Shown here piece by piece: positions 21,412 to 32,500 of a stretch of 32,500 nt of DNA. Each line of letters starts with the position of its first letter. Position 1 is the first letter of the stretch. A program made the translations under genes and the position numbers. This DNA is from Chara braunii (taxonomy: Eukaryota > Streptophyta > Charophyceae > Charales > Characeae). The notes under the pieces are model-generated. The model ran no database searches and had not been told where the DNA came from. It was given only the letters and a program-made list of their open reading frames with translations. Where the stretch lies: assembly GCA_003427395.1 (NCBI GenBank), contig BFEA01000025.1:4221488-4253987 (forward strand), written 5' to 3'.

Positions 21412-21551
21412 TAAAAGAAAAGAAAAAAAAAGAAAAAAAAAGAGAAGAAACGAAAAAAGCAGCACCATGAGAACTTCCAACCCTGACCGTCACTACTGCC
21501 GGTTTCGCAACATCGAAAAACAAGCAAAAAAAAAAAAAAAAAAAAAAAAAA
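21412..21551. repeat. A-rich tracts, including a 26-base poly-A run
   Basis: An AAAAG-rich tract (21412-21450) and an uninterrupted A run (21526-21551). The run could be a retroposon tail on the plus strand, but no element body was recognised upstream. Confidence 0.7.
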
Positions 21552-23650
21552 CGGAAAAAAGAAATGAACACGGACATTCCCTACTCACCTCCCTTTGCGG
21601 TTTCTTCAAAAGGACCAAGCTATAATTGCAACCTACCAAACAAACAGTTCGCTCCCACGACGCAGAGCAGCACCGTGATCAACATAGCTTTCCGTAATTA
21701 CAAAGAAGCAGCAAACGACCAAGCGCAAAATTTACAAGAGGCATCAAGGCAAACTGTTGGTGGGAGAACACCGATGACAAACTGCAGAGAGAGAGAGTAC
21801 GGACGCGACAAGAGGCACAAATAAAAGAGGAGAGGTCTTTGGTTCGACAGCAGCAGCCACAATTGAGAGGAGGAAGAGTGAACGGACGCAGCCATAACCA
21901 CAAGGCGGCGGTGAGCCCACCTGATGGGTAAAGCGGAAGAAGCACCCACCTGCTGTGATGCACCTGCACGTGCGCAAGTGAAACGCACTACCACGACGAA
22001 GCGACTGCCCATTTTCAGTTTTTCCTCCTTTTGTCATTTTCGTGGCATTCCCCCATATAGCCCTCTTCAAGCAACAGAGTAGCGACGACGCCGGGGCAAC
22101 ATCCGAATCACACACCATCTAACACGCGCTGTGAACCGAAAAATAAAAAAGGAGGAACTGCGGAGAAAGCAAAACAGAAGCACAAACGAGTAGCAGGAAA
22201 AAAGAGCTGACGAGGCGAGAGACACAGGCAGATCCGGGGTGGGGGGCGCAGAACAGATAATACTTAAATGACAGGGAAACAAAACAGGCGAAATATACAA
22301 GGCAGGCAAAAAGGGAAACGGCGGAGAGAACAAGAGAAAAAAGCAACAACACAATAGAGCACCAAGCACGGAATCGAACAACAAACAAAACGAGGGGCAG
22401 CAACAGGAGAGGCAGATGGGGCACAGAGGCAACAGATGAAAGAGGAGAGAAGAGTCGGGGCAAAGAGGCGAACAGATGAAAGGAGTTGGTGCAAAGAAAG
22501 GCAAACAGATATGAAAGAGGAGTCGGGGAAAAGGAGCGAGCAGATGAAGAAGGAAGGAAAACGTCGGATACATTTAAGTCAAACTGGAAAAGGTCAAGCG
22601 AACAAAGACTCTTTTGACGTAAGAAGAAAAAAAAAAAGAAGAGGAAGAAAAAGAAACCAGTAAACAGAGACAAACAGGGAGATTGGCGCGTTCGAAACAG
22701 AGAGACGACGGAGGAGAGGTAGTACATACAGAGGAAGAAACCCAAACCCAAATCACGAGAGAAAGAAAAACGGCACCGGGGAGAATCGCAGGGTGCGACG
22801 CCCGTAGCTCATGTCCTCGACGTGGGAAACAAACGGACACCAAAAGCACGACAGGCATTCACCACGGTGAATGGGGTACAAACACTTCCAACACGGTGAA
22901 TGATAGAAAAGGAAGCAGAAAAGGCAATTCAGCATCATCATCATCATCACGATCACGACGATGTGGTTAATACGACCACGATAATGGAATGAGGATAGCA
23001 CAACGATACATTAAATTGAGAGTACAAAGTGTGGTGATGGCAATGACGATGCTGCTGATGATGATGACGACGGTAATGAAACCACCACCATGATCATCAC
23101 AATTGTCATCGTCATCGGCAAACATTCCTGTCGAGCATAGCGGGCAAGAGCAAGAGGAGAATTGCAAAGCCAAACGAAAACAGCGAATGGTTTAATTGCC
23201 CTACCGCCGTGGTATGTGTACAACTCAATGATTCCCCACAAAGACCAGGCCATCATAACCACCATTCCTCAAGCCCACACAACCACTGTTCGCTTCACAT
23301 TCGCAATAGTTTCCCCGTCCCCAGCCCCCCCTTTTCCCCCCCGTGTGTCACCCCTCAAGCCCATAAATCACCTTCCATCGGTATTCTGAATCCGACAACC
23401 AAGGGGGTGGTCATAATTGCGTCCCCCCGCCGAGATCAATGATCCATCAACCCATCAAACAACCAACAGACAATCAGTCGATAGGGGGCTTGCTACTGCG
23501 CTGCCCTCCCTTATGCCAGGCCCAAGGTAATCCACTAAGGCCACACCAGCAAGTCAACCTAACCATCCATGCGGTCCGATATGTTCCTCACCGTTCACAG
23601 TTTACCAAACCTAAGCCGAACCAATCACACACGAAATACGACCCGAATAC
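21552..23650. other. Purine-rich and triplet low-complexity DNA without a recognised gene
   Basis: From about 22120 to 22760 the plus strand is strongly purine-rich, which leaves a long low-complexity open frame on the minus strand (22119-22751) made of Leu, Ser, Phe and Cys. I treat this as composition, not a gene. ATC/GAT-rich simple repeats follow at about 22930-23115. Confidence 0.5.
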
Positions 23651-23700
23651 GGGTGGGCGGGAGGGCGGGCGGGCGGGCGGGCGGGCGCGCGGGCGCGGGG
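23651..23700 (+). repeat. GGGC repeat with G-quadruplex potential
   Basis: At least nine G-runs of three or more separated by one or two bases on the plus strand. It lies about 630 bases beyond the stop codon of the CCCH gene, so its template relation to that gene's 3' flank may matter only if the transcript extends that far. Confidence 0.8.
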
Positions 23701-24311
23701 AAAGGAAACTGGTTAGAAAGTGCTTTACAGCAAACGCCGCATCGCGACATCTCCTCCACCTCCCCGCCCCCCCCCGAACCGCCGCCCATACCCTCCACCA
23801 CAATCCCTAGGCACAAAGTGCAGCCCAGTCCAGCAAGTCTTCCACTTCTCTGCCCTGCCCGTACTCCCCTAAGATCCGCGCTTCTCCCCGCCACCACGCC
23901 ATCCTGGAACCAAACCCCCAAACTCGCTAGCCTCTTTTGCCCCCGGCTCCCGCGGAGTGGCGCCACCCCCCCGCAACCCCCCCGCCCGCCTCCATCACCT
24001 GCAACCACCTACCGACACGGCATCAACAGACTGATGCCAAGCCCGTCCCCTCTTTTAGCGCCCCCTTCCTTCTCTCTTTCGCCTCTATATCAGCAAGGAA
24101 TTGCCGCATGCACGCATGCATGGTTGCAATACCTGTCGGCTTGTCCGAGTTGCCTCCACGCTGCGTAAGCCATACGCCTAGTACCTCCTCCTCACTCCCA
24201 GTCTCTATCTCCTCCACCAACTAATCCCTTCCAATTACCATCCACCATGGACCATGGACGGGATACTATCATCCCTTCGCAGAGCTCTTCGTCGAGGCAA
24301 CAACAACAAGC

Positions 24312-24317
24312 TTTATT
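24312..24317 (-). promoter_or_regulatory. AATAAA polyadenylation-like signal
   Basis: AATAAA on the minus strand, 14 bases after the CCCH stop codon. This is close for a plant 3' untranslated region, and plant signals are loose, so it may not be the one used. Confidence 0.25.
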
Positions 24318-24330
24318 CCTCTTATTCTCC

Positions 24331-26340
24331 TTACCCTGTTGACGAGCCAGAGCCATTGCCTCCAGTTTGCGCAGTCATCGATGAGCAGTACATTCCCCCA
24401 CCAGCGCTTTGGTGGGTGCCGCCGTTACCACCGAGCCCGCTCACGACGCCCGCCACCGCGGCAGCGTTCGCCTGAGCAGCAACTGGTGGCCCTCCAGCTT
24501 CCCCTCCATCCGCCGTCGCGCTTCCACCGCCAGTTGTCTTCTTCCCCCCCATATCCTCAACTTGCGAGGAGCCGTCTTCGTCCTGTTTCTCTCTTTCTTC
24601 ATCGCCCTCGCCGATCAGAAGCTGCTGCTGCCTCTCCTGTGAGGTCGAAGAATGCATCTCACCCGCCTCATTCCTTCCATCTCCTGACTGGTTCGCCAAC
24701 GGGCTTGTTCCGCCTGTATAGGACACCGGTGCAACCGGCAGATCGACGAGAGAGGATGCCGAGGGACTATAGTCAAGACCTACCGGGTGGTCGAATTTAC
24801 AGGTATGGCCGAATTTGCAAACCCCATAACGCGTGTAGAAGCTGCATTGAGGCTGGCCGGGACGAAGCGGAAGACCCATACTGCTCAGAGCACACTGGGC
24901 AGCGGGCACGCCCCTGTCCTTGGGGTGATGATAGCGACATGACATTCCGTACTTGCAATCTCCGGTCCTCATGTAGAAGGTGCATTCTGGCTGGCCCGGG
25001 CGCTCGGGAAACTCCCTAGTCTGTTGCAGATAGACCATCCCGCCGACTCCTGCTGTGCCTCCCTGCCCCGCTGCCGCTGTGGGCCCGCCAGCCTGAGCGG
25101 CCATACCCATCGGCCCGCACGGTACCGATGGCATGAAATGCGTTCCATGTCCAGCGAAGTAAGGCGGAACAGCCGTCGCCATCCCGCCACCACTCCCTCC
25201 AGCTGCGTTTTGTTCACTCAATGGACCGGCGGCGGAACCTGGGCCTCCTGGCGTGGTGTAGTAATACGGAGGACCTGGAACGCTATGCTGCTGCGACGGA
25301 TTGGCATTCGCGTGCTGCGGCGGTCGCGGGCCTTGCTGATGCGGCGGATGCTGCGAAAACACGTGCGGAGGTGAAGACGAGGGAGCCGCGGCAACGCCCG
25401 AGCTCCCATGCGCGCAACCATGAGGGGGAAGATACTGTACTTGCTGGTGCGGAAAGACTGGGAACCTGGCTGTTGTCAGCGACCTCACCTGCCAGGGCTG
25501 CAAGGATCCCATTTGGAACGGCAAGTGGGGAGGGCTCGGGTTCACAAGCGGGTGCGGGAGAGGTCCCGCACGAGGTTGCATCAGACCAGCGCCGTTCGTC
25601 GGCGGTAGTTGCGGATGATGAAAGCGGCACGTCACGCCAAACCTGCACACGCGATTCCGCATATAATACGCGCACTCCTTCTCGCCCGGTCTCAAAGGAT
25701 AACCCAGAGAATTAAGCGGAGGGCGCGGCGGTTGGTAAGCGTTGGGGTTTGAACCAAGCTTGAGGCATGGATGGTGATACTTGCAAGTGGCGCCGAACTT
25801 GCACGTACCCGTCTTCATGTAGTACTGACATTCCGGCTGGCCGGGGCGTTCTGGATACTCGAGCTTGCCTTTCGTGGAGAAGGACTGATACCCCGCGGCA
25901 GACGCCCGACCATTGGGTGGATGGTTGAACTTACATTGCTGCCCAAACCCACAAGTGCCTGTCCGCAGGTAAAAAGGGCAGTCCTGAACGCCCGGGCGCT
26001 CCGGGTAAATTGCTAACGAAGGAAAGGGAGGATGGGGAGGGGGAGGCGGAGGAGGCGGAGGCGCCACCACCCTCCCTCCTTCCATCCCGCCTGGCTCCTG
26101 TTGAAGGACAGGTTCGGAGTTCCACCCGCCTTCCTCAAATCCGAGAGCCGACGTCCTTTGACTGTTGTTTGATGCTGCTGCTGCTGTGGCGATGGCCTGC
26201 CTTGAGCCCCATTCGCTGCGGGTGGGCAACAGGGATCCCGTCTGCCCTTCCGAACCGACCAGGTATCCCGTTCCGTGACAACTCCTTGCTGCCAAAGCCG
26301 GCTGCGAAGATTGTCCCAAGGATGATAGATAATATTCCAT
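24331..26340 (-). CDS. Plant-type CCCH zinc-finger protein with five fingers (ZFN-like)
   Basis: An intact single open frame of 669 residues. I start at the first in-frame ATG (26340, [10 protein letters not shown]). The frame stays open further upstream but has no earlier ATG, and a TAG lies at 26473-26475. Five C-x8-C-x5-C-x3-H fingers are complete, at about residues 121-140, 171-190, 223-242, 453-472 and 499-518. The first four follow linkers of the [10 protein letters not shown] or [10 protein letters not shown] type, and the fifth follows [10 protein letters not shown]. The 3+2 spacing, with a ~210-residue Pro/Gly/Gln/His-rich middle, is the hallmark of the plant ZFN family, whose members bind RNA and in some cases DNA and act in the nucleus or in RNA control. 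A poly-Pro run precedes finger 1, and an acidic Gln-rich then Gly-rich tail follows finger 5. Plant relatives are usually shorter (about 350-520 residues) and split by introns, so the absence of introns is odd. TTAC over the stop is also a donor-like GGGTAAGG, so a further exon cannot be excluded. Confidence 0.93.
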   Translation of the reverse strand: MEYYLSSLGQSSQPALAARSCHGTGYLVGSEGQTGSLLPTRSEWGSRQAIATAAAASNNSQRTSALGFEEGGWNSEPVLQQEPGGMEGGRVVAPPPPPPPPPHPPFPSLAIYPERPGVQDCPFYLRTGTCGFGQQCKFNHPPNGRASAAGYQSFSTKGKLEYPERPGQPECQYYMKTGTCKFGATCKYHHPCLKLGSNPNAYQPPRPPLNSLGYPLRPGEKECAYYMRNRVCRFGVTCRFHHPQLPPTNGAGLMQPRAGPLPHPLVNPSPPHLPFQMGSLQPWQVRSLTTARFPVFPHQQVQYLPPHGCAHGSSGVAAAPSSSPPHVFSQHPPHQQGPRPPQHANANPSQQHSVPGPPYYYTTPGGPGSAAGPLSEQNAAGGSGGGMATAVPPYFAGHGTHFMPSVPCGPMGMAAQAGGPTAAAGQGGTAGVGGMVYLQQTREFPERPGQPECTFYMRTGDCKYGMSCRYHHPKDRGVPAAQCALSSMGLPLRPGQPQCSFYTRYGVCKFGHTCKFDHPVGLDYSPSASSLVDLPVAPVSYTGGTSPLANQSGDGRNEAGEMHSSTSQERQQQLLIGEGDEEREKQDEDGSSQVEDMGGKKTTGGGSATADGGEAGGPPVAAQANAAAVAGVVSGLGGNGGTHQSAGGGMYCSSMTAQTGGNGSGSSTG

Positions 26341-26937
26341 GGACGGGGTTGTGAACCCCTCTCTACTTCTGCTTCTCTGCCGAACTCGTCCTTCTTCTTG
26401 TGGGAAACGGGCCGAGGGAAATATCGCCTCCTTGCCCCGACTCCTCGTGTCCCAAACCAGCCCCCTCACCCCCTACAGCACCCAAACCTCAACACTACCA
26501 CCACCTCTTTCTCCTCCTGTACGCCGCTCGCAATCGGAACGGCTGCTGCCGCTGAGGCTCGAGAGCTCTCACTACGCAGCACTCAGAACGCACGCGCGGA
26601 CTGACAGACCGCGCGCCGTCGTCGCCTTCGCTAGGAAACACGCGCTCATTCACTCAAAACTTAGTGCGGAAAACCAGTCCCCGATGTTACTGCGTGCAAA
26701 AGAACAAACGAAGATCGAGCCAAAGTCACAATGACCAGGTGATGGACGGGGAGAGCACAAATTTGATTCGTAAATACCGAGACCCCCAAAGAAAGATAGG
26801 TCTCCACGGGCGTGCGGTGTAGGGAACAATGCGAAGAGGGGGCCTATTTTTCAACAGAGAGCAAACCACAGAACGTGGAAAAGGCGCGCGAGAGTGACCG
26901 CGGGGAGAGAAGACACACGAATGGCACACGTGTGAAG
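26341..26937 (-). promoter_or_regulatory. Probable 5' flank or leader of the CCCH gene
   Basis: No other gene was recognised here. No clear TATA box is visible. CTGTAG at about 26473-26478 on the minus strand could be a 3' splice site for an exon lying upstream, which would allow a longer N-terminus. The role is inferred from position. Confidence 0.3.
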
Positions 26938-27049
26938 CCAGACACAGAAAGAGAGTGTTAGCAGCGCGTTCTCTGCCTTACTAATCAATCCTACCAGACA
27001 CAGAAAGAGAGTGTTAGCAGCGCGTTCTCTGCCTTACAAATCAATCCTA
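26938..27049. repeat. Tandem duplication, 56-bp unit
   Basis: CCAGACACAGAAAGAGAGTG and onward occurs at 26938-26993 and 26994-27049 with a single mismatch seen (CTAATC versus CAAATC). It lies about 600-700 bases upstream of the CCCH start, so it might duplicate promoter elements. Confidence 0.92.
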
Positions 27050-28654
27050 CGGATGGCAGGAATTACAAGAAGAGAAGGACAAGCTCAGGCCGACAAGCAA
27101 AACCGAGCGATAACAGCAAACAAGATAGCAGATCGGCACGGCTTGGCATAGTAATAAGGATATGCCGCGGCCATCCTCCGGCTTGGAGGAAGAGCAGCTA
27201 GTACAAGAGAACTACACCTGCGTCGCAGAGCACCTGCGATATCTGACGAAGGACCCCAGGGCGTTGCTTATCCAATCTCGCTTGACACGATATCCCCCTA
27301 CCGCGCACGCGCAGCCCCCTTCCCCCCCCCCCCCTTTCCCCCCCCCCCCCTTCCCCCCCCCCCCTCCTCTCCCGCCCCAGGCCTATTCTCCTTCAATTCA
27401 CTAACGATGGTTGCCGCGCGGATTCTCATTCAGGCTCCCCACCCTTCTTCCTCTTGACATGGCTGCGCCCGTCGAGACTCATTCTGATCCTAGAGCGCTT
27501 CCCTTCCTCTCCCTTCCTCCTCTTCTTCTTCTTCCTCCTCCTCGTCTTCTGTTTCGTGCTCCTCGCCGTCGTCGTCTTCGCCACCACCACTCGGCCAATC
27601 CACTGGGCCTGGAAGGGAGGAAGAGAGTGGAAACGAGAGTGGAGATCGGGTGCGAGGAAAAGCAGGGCACCCAGCACCACCCTCTCCCCCCCCTCCACTT
27701 CTCGCCAAGCCAGCCGCGTGCTGGGTGTGAGCGTACTCCGCACTCCTTACTCCGCAGTCTGTGCTAGAGTGTCCGCGACGGCGAGAGAGAATACCGCCTG
27801 CAAGGCGGGAAGAGATCCGGAGAGGCGAAGGCAGCAGAGAGAAAGGGGGAAGGAGGGAGTCCCGGCATACGAATACCGCGAAAACCGAAAGCGCCGCGGC
27901 CGCCGGCCGTCCTATGAATGAAGGGTACAGGCCATCAAACGAAAAGACATGCGGCCACGTCAGCGAGCACAGAGAAGGACGCCAAGCTCTCCTGGCCTCC
28001 TGTCTTCATACAACCCCGACTAGTCCTGCTCCTCTTGATATGGCTGACGTGGTTCTACAGCCCGACCGTGCACGACAAAGACTCGTCCCTCTGCGCGCGA
28101 AACTCTCCCCTCTCGACACCACACCACACCACGCCACGCGACGGGACGGGACACGACGCGTCGCGACTCACGACCCTTCTGACAACTTTTCTGCAGCGGC
28201 TCAGATCCTGCTCTGCAGCCTGCAGGCTCGCCGCTCTGAGAAACAATGAGTCCCTGTGAACCCTGAGGGCCCTGGACGATGCCCGACTCTGCCACTCCAG
28301 CAGTCGCTCTTGCACTTGCACACACAGCAATCTGGAGCGTCGGTCCCTCGCCCACCCACCACTTCGCCCTCTCCACTCCACCACTCCAACGCGCTGCGAT
28401 TCACTACTCTTGGCGGGGTTCGAGCTGTCCACGTTCTCGTCGTAAGCGCAAACAGTGTGTATGCGTACGACTCGCCAGCCTGCACTACCCACCAGTATAG
28501 GCCAGCGTGCCATCTACCCTCTGCAGGCTTCGCAGCAGCAGCAGCACCCCTCACAATCACAACAGCCACCGCGCCTTCGCGTTTCCGGCCTCCGGTAAAC
28601 GGACGTCTCTGAAGCCTGAGGCCATGCATGCAAGTGTTCGCGCGAGGTTTCCTT
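27050..28654. other. GC-rich region without a recognised gene
   Basis: Many overlapping open frames on both strands reflect GC-rich, Pro/Arg-type composition. None shows a domain or a credible start. A poly-C tract lies at 27315-27366. Confidence 0.4.
27315..27366 (+). repeat. Poly-C tract broken by T
   Basis: Four C-runs of about 5 to 14 bases separated by TT or TTT. The minus strand is G-rich and could form a G-quadruplex. Run lengths in draft assembly are unreliable. Confidence 0.85.
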
Positions 28655-28672
28655 TTAATTAATTAATTAACT

Positions 28673-29880
28673 GCCACCACTCTCCCGCCCGAACAGCGTC
28701 CCATTCGGGCTGGAAACCGCGCGCGAGCCAGGAGCGTACGAAACGTCCAAAAGGGTGCCAGATCCTGCGGACCTGCGCTTCGGCGCCGTCTGGAAACGCG
28801 CACAGGAGGGGACGCAGAGAGGACAGAGGGGGCTGCCGCGCCTGCCCGTCACGCCCGTCCCTTGTACTGGGAATGTGGCTGCTAGGGGGGAGGGTAAGCA
28901 AAAGTCGGTGGCTCGATCCCGTAAGGGCGCGCCATTCGCGCGTGGCGATGGAAACGAATGCCGTTCTGCCGGCAGGGTTTTCATTTCATCGCGCGCGGTG
29001 CAGTGCACCTCCCGCTCACCTGCTACCGCGGGTGGTGCCAATGGCCTCGCGAAACGGCAGCTGTCATCTTCTTGCAACCACCCAAGCCGTGAAACGTGGG
29101 AGGAAGGACACAGCTGGCGGGACGGTCGGTCGGATGCGACCAAACATCAAGCATGCGACCGACCGACCGCTTCGGCTTCACCAGGAGCCGCATTCGATTT
29201 TAGCTCTTGGGGGTGGAGGGGGCGGTGTCATTATCGGGGACGGAGGGAAGCAGGTAGGTCGCGTGTTCGAAGCGACCAGGTGAACGACAAGAACGTGGAT
29301 CGAACCCAGGGAAAGCGGTTTCCCGGGTAAGTACTGGGCCGAACCCCGAAAATGGCGGGTGAAAGCAAGCAAACAGGCGGCTGCCTTGAGGCAGGAACGC
29401 TGGACATCGCTGGACATGGTGGTCGACTGAGAGCCAGGCAGGCACTGATTTATTGACCGAGATGGCACCGCAAAGTAGGCCAAAGGCCAACGCGTGGGCC
29501 AACTCGGGGACGCCAGAGCCGGGAGGAAGACCGGCGGGAGCAGAATAGTGGCAAACCCAGGGACCCAGGTGTGGCACCAATATGTTCCCGCTGAACTGGT
29601 GGGAAGCAAAGTTTCCCACTGTTCCTGCGGTTTCGATGCGCTGCCAAGAGCTGGCACAACCATCAGCAATCTGGACAAATCGTGTTTCCAGTTGTCCTTT
29701 TGAACTCGATGCATACTCCTGCAGTGATGCTGTGGACAGTCTGAGGGGGCCACCAGTTAAGGCCGGATCCCAATACTTGGCCCATACATGGGGCAGGTAC
29801 GCGGTTGATAAATATCATCAATGGCCACAGTTGCGTTTACTGCCTCCAAAAGTGGCGGTGAGGGGCCCATGGCCAATGTT
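28673..29880. other. Region without a recognised gene
   Basis: GC-rich with overlapping open frames on both strands and no domain. A hairpin GGTCGC-(9)-GCGACC lies at 29257-29277. A minus-strand AATAAA at about 29449-29454 is isolated. Confidence 0.4.
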
Positions 29881-29908
29881 CGCAGCCCGTACGGGCTGCG
29901 TTTTTTTT
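29881..29908 (+). terminator. Perfect 20-bp palindrome followed by T8
   Basis: CGCAGCCCGTACGGGCTGCG at 29881-29900 is an exact palindrome, directly followed by eight T. The shape matches a bacterial intrinsic terminator and also offers a run of T as used by RNA polymerase III, but nothing else suggests bacterial DNA. A related hairpin (GCAGCC-CTAA-GGCTGC) preceded by the same GTTCGCAGCC occurs at 31320-31335. Confidence 0.4.
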
Positions 29909-31743
29909 ATCCGCCTGAGACTTTCAAAGTCGTTGAAATTTCAACGTCAGTGGTCGTTGGGGAAGGTGGGCATTTTGAGGTTTTGGGGCCTTGCAAGGGG
30001 TGGAACTGCGTAGGACCGGTAGCTGCCCTTGGGAGGCCACGGTCCTTCAATTTTGAACATTTCGAAATCGAAACAGCATGGGACCACTTTTCTCGAATAG
30101 CAGAGCACTTCGAATAGAACACTTACACGCTGTATTTGAATACAACATGTACCCTTTCCATTCGGATTTCGAAAAGAAAACACTCTTGTATTCCAATAAC
30201 ATTACCCTTTTTTTTAATGGAGGTCAGCGCCTGCCCTTGTGCTCCCCGCCTCCGGTATGGGGATGAAGGCGGGAAGGAGGGTAACGGGAAAAGTAGAGCG
30301 GAGCGGGACCAAGATTCAGACGAGGAGTAAGGGTGAAGCACGAGAGGAGAGGGGATGGAAAACAGTTACGGGTGAAGGAGAGAAGGGGCGAAGAGGAGGA
30401 GGGTGAAGATGGCATGGGTCCTAGCAGAAAGCGAGAAAAGCTTGCATGCATGGCGCCAGTGCAGAAAAGAAAAAGGCACCGAAACAATTACGTTCCATCC
30501 ATTCTGGTTCTAAAGCTACTTCAAGATTTAAAAATTTGAATGCAATATCAGCGCACGGAATTGAGCGCACAAAAATCCTACGTCTATCCAGCCTCCTATT
30601 GAAAATTCACAAATCTTTCAACGGCGAGTACGGGGACATCCATTTGCAAGAAAGGACACGTCAGTGGGAAGAGCATCCGTAAGTTTCAGAGTTTCCAACT
30701 ACCGAACAAACTTCCTAGCGTGCTCGCTAAGGCGCACGTAATTCTTACATAGATATATGGATTGTCGGAAATAAATTGCAAAGAAATCCACAAGAAACAT
30801 CGTCTTAGACACAAGAGGGACCTGGTTGGCTTATGATTCTATGCACTGAGGAGATAGCAAAAAAAAAGGGGTACCCAAAAAGAGCCCAAGAGAAATCCGA
30901 AGAATCAGAACAACAAAAACTCGGGGCTTCGGAAGATCGTTCGGGTATGGAAGTCGGTACGTCACACAACCCTAAGTACTTGTGCAGAGTTTGAATGGCC
31001 AACAAGGTATTGTAGGAGGGCAAATTTTTAAGGTTGCAAGCTATTACGAACCTATTGTCAATCCCCCACCTACACCGTCAATAGTTCGTCTCCAACGGCC
31101 CGACACTGCCCGTTCGGTAATCTACATGGTTGCCACATTCGTGGCCTGGACCTCTTGGGCCCCTTGATGTTGTGCAGATGGACAGAAGGTTGTTGCTTGT
31201 CAACGTCGTCCGGCCCCGCACAAATGTCGTCCAATGTCCACAAGGCCGCTCTACCAACCAGACGGACAGAGCCAAATTCCTATGGCCAATAAAACCCGCA
31301 ATTAGGATTGGGAAAGTTCGCAGCCCTAAGGCTGCAGTGTATTAGGCTTCGGCGTCTACGTCAAGGTGTCGCATTTTTGGCGGCAGGCGACCAGGAAGCA
31401 AAGTGGGTTCTTAGGGGGCAAAAGAACTTGGGGGACCGGTCCTTTGCGGACTACCTACAGTTGTCTCTCGTAAAACCGAGACTTTTGAAAAAGGAAGGAC
31501 CGGTCCTCAGGTGGAAATGGACCCCAAAAAGAAGTGAGGGCATGTGAACTGCAAAAGGGTCATCAGACCCAGCCGTTGAGGCCCGTCTTCTAAAAACAAG
31601 GAGGTGAAGCGCAACGAAACAGGCGTTTTTGCAAGAGGCAAATTTGTAGTTTTCTGTGCTAAAAGAAACCCGCAGAAAAATCTAAAATTTTGAGAATCCA
31701 CAAATGAGGGAACGTTTTTTCCAAGAAGAATATTATAACATTC
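29909..31743. other. Region without a recognised gene
   Basis: Short open frames on both strands without domains. It includes a purine-rich tract (30260-30420) and the hairpin at 31320-31335. Confidence 0.4.
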
Positions 31744-32018
31744 AAAAAATCATTTAGACTGCGAAATAATCGTCGAACCGATTCGGTACATTTTTCATTT
31801 TTGCCACTCATCTATGTGTACGCCAACCTAAAAAGTACTCCAAATTCAGCGAGTTTTCTCACTCAGAAAAATGCGTGAAGAAACCTAAAAAATGGAGTAC
31901 TCGTAGATTTTGTTGTGATCTTTCCAGGAAACTTGACGCTCAATAAATTAAAAAAATCATTCCAACTGTGAAGTAGATCGTGGCCACAATTTGACCCATA
32001 TTTCAATTTTGCCATCCA
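31744..32018 (+). repeat. Diverged ~207-bp tandem repeat, at least one full and one partial unit
   Basis: AAAAAATCATTTAGACTGCG, then a stretch ending TTTTTCATTTTTGCCA, from 31744 matches AAAAAATCATTCCAACTGTG, then TTTCAATTTTGCCA, from 31951. The sequence before each copy (AGAAAAAT, AACCTAAAAAATG, TTCCAGGAA versus AAATCTAAAATTTTG, TTTCCAAGAAG) is also alike, so an older unit probably starts before 31640. Confidence 0.55.
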
Positions 32019-32019
32019 G

Positions 32020-32384
<365 letters not shown>

Positions 32385-32500
32385 TGTGCGCGCTCTTAGT
32401 CTCATTGCTTTGGCTGCCTTAGGCAGGAACAGAGTGAGCGGATACGCAAGTATGGACCCGGAATGAACGTAGCAACTAGGGAGGAACGAGAGTGAGTAGC
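32385..32500. other. Unassigned window end
   Basis: No feature was recognised in the last ~115 bases. Confidence 0.4.

Noticed and set aside
22119-22751. 210-codon minus-strand open frame rich in Leu, Ser, Phe and Cys
   Set aside because: It is the complement of a purine-rich tract. All frames there are long and low in complexity, and no domain or start context supports a protein.
24339-25019. 226-codon plus-strand open frame
   Set aside because: Antisense shadow of the CCCH gene, whose five conserved fingers fix the coding strand.
29257-29277. T-arm-like hairpin containing GTTCGAA
   Set aside because: No acceptor stem, anticodon arm or A-box at the right distance, so not a tRNA.
29178-29753. 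191-codon minus-strand open frame with an internal AATAAA, considered as LTR or coding sequence
   Set aside because: No LTR pair, primer-binding site or conserved protein motif was found. The GC-rich composition explains the open frame.

Overview
The window looks like draft nuclear DNA from a streptophyte (land-plant or charophyte-algal lineage). The basis is one convincing gene, a plant-type CCCH zinc-finger protein with fingers arranged 3+2, set among decayed retroelement coding sequence, simple repeats and many small tandem duplications. Isolated N bases at 15152, 16538, 16598 and 32281 point to draft assembly. A charophyte such as Chara is my best guess, but I cannot confirm it.

Layout. 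1-1.3 kb: a GC-rich palindrome cluster, then a minus-strand coding-like relic (about 719-1263), probably from a LINE. 1.4-4 kb: a TATA-like site, a ~0.4-kb long inverted repeat (2087-2488), a diverged tandem pair, and the strangest feature, nine copies of a hairpin module (3048-3798). In this array the 20-nt core is conserved, but the outer stem differs from copy to copy and stays paired in most of them. 4-7.2 kb: no confident gene, one diverged 177-bp direct repeat. 7.26-9.66 kb: a minus-strand LINE remnant with ORF1 (broken by stops and at least one frameshift) followed by the first ~85 codons of an APE-endonuclease ORF2. 9.7-14.7 kb: an AT-rich stretch with small duplications and a perfect 19-bp inverted repeat. 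14.7-16.2 kb: nothing firm. 16.34-16.73 kb: a block between two TA microsatellites that carries a complete type I hammerhead ribozyme on the minus strand (16405-16464). 17.6-23.7 kb: low-complexity and tandemly duplicated DNA. 24.33-26.34 kb: the intact CCCH gene on the minus strand. 26.9-32.5 kb: a promoter-side duplication, a poly-C tract, a palindrome followed by T8, a diverged ~207-bp tandem repeat and a ~340-bp CTAT microsatellite.

Only one gene, the CCCH protein (a likely RNA- or DNA-binding regulator), can be expected to be functional. Most of what is otherwise recognisable is mobile-element debris and repeat expansion. The two RNA-structure signals, the hammerhead ribozyme and the covarying hairpin array, deserve attention first. 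No tRNA, rRNA, CRISPR array, viral or toxin gene was recognised.
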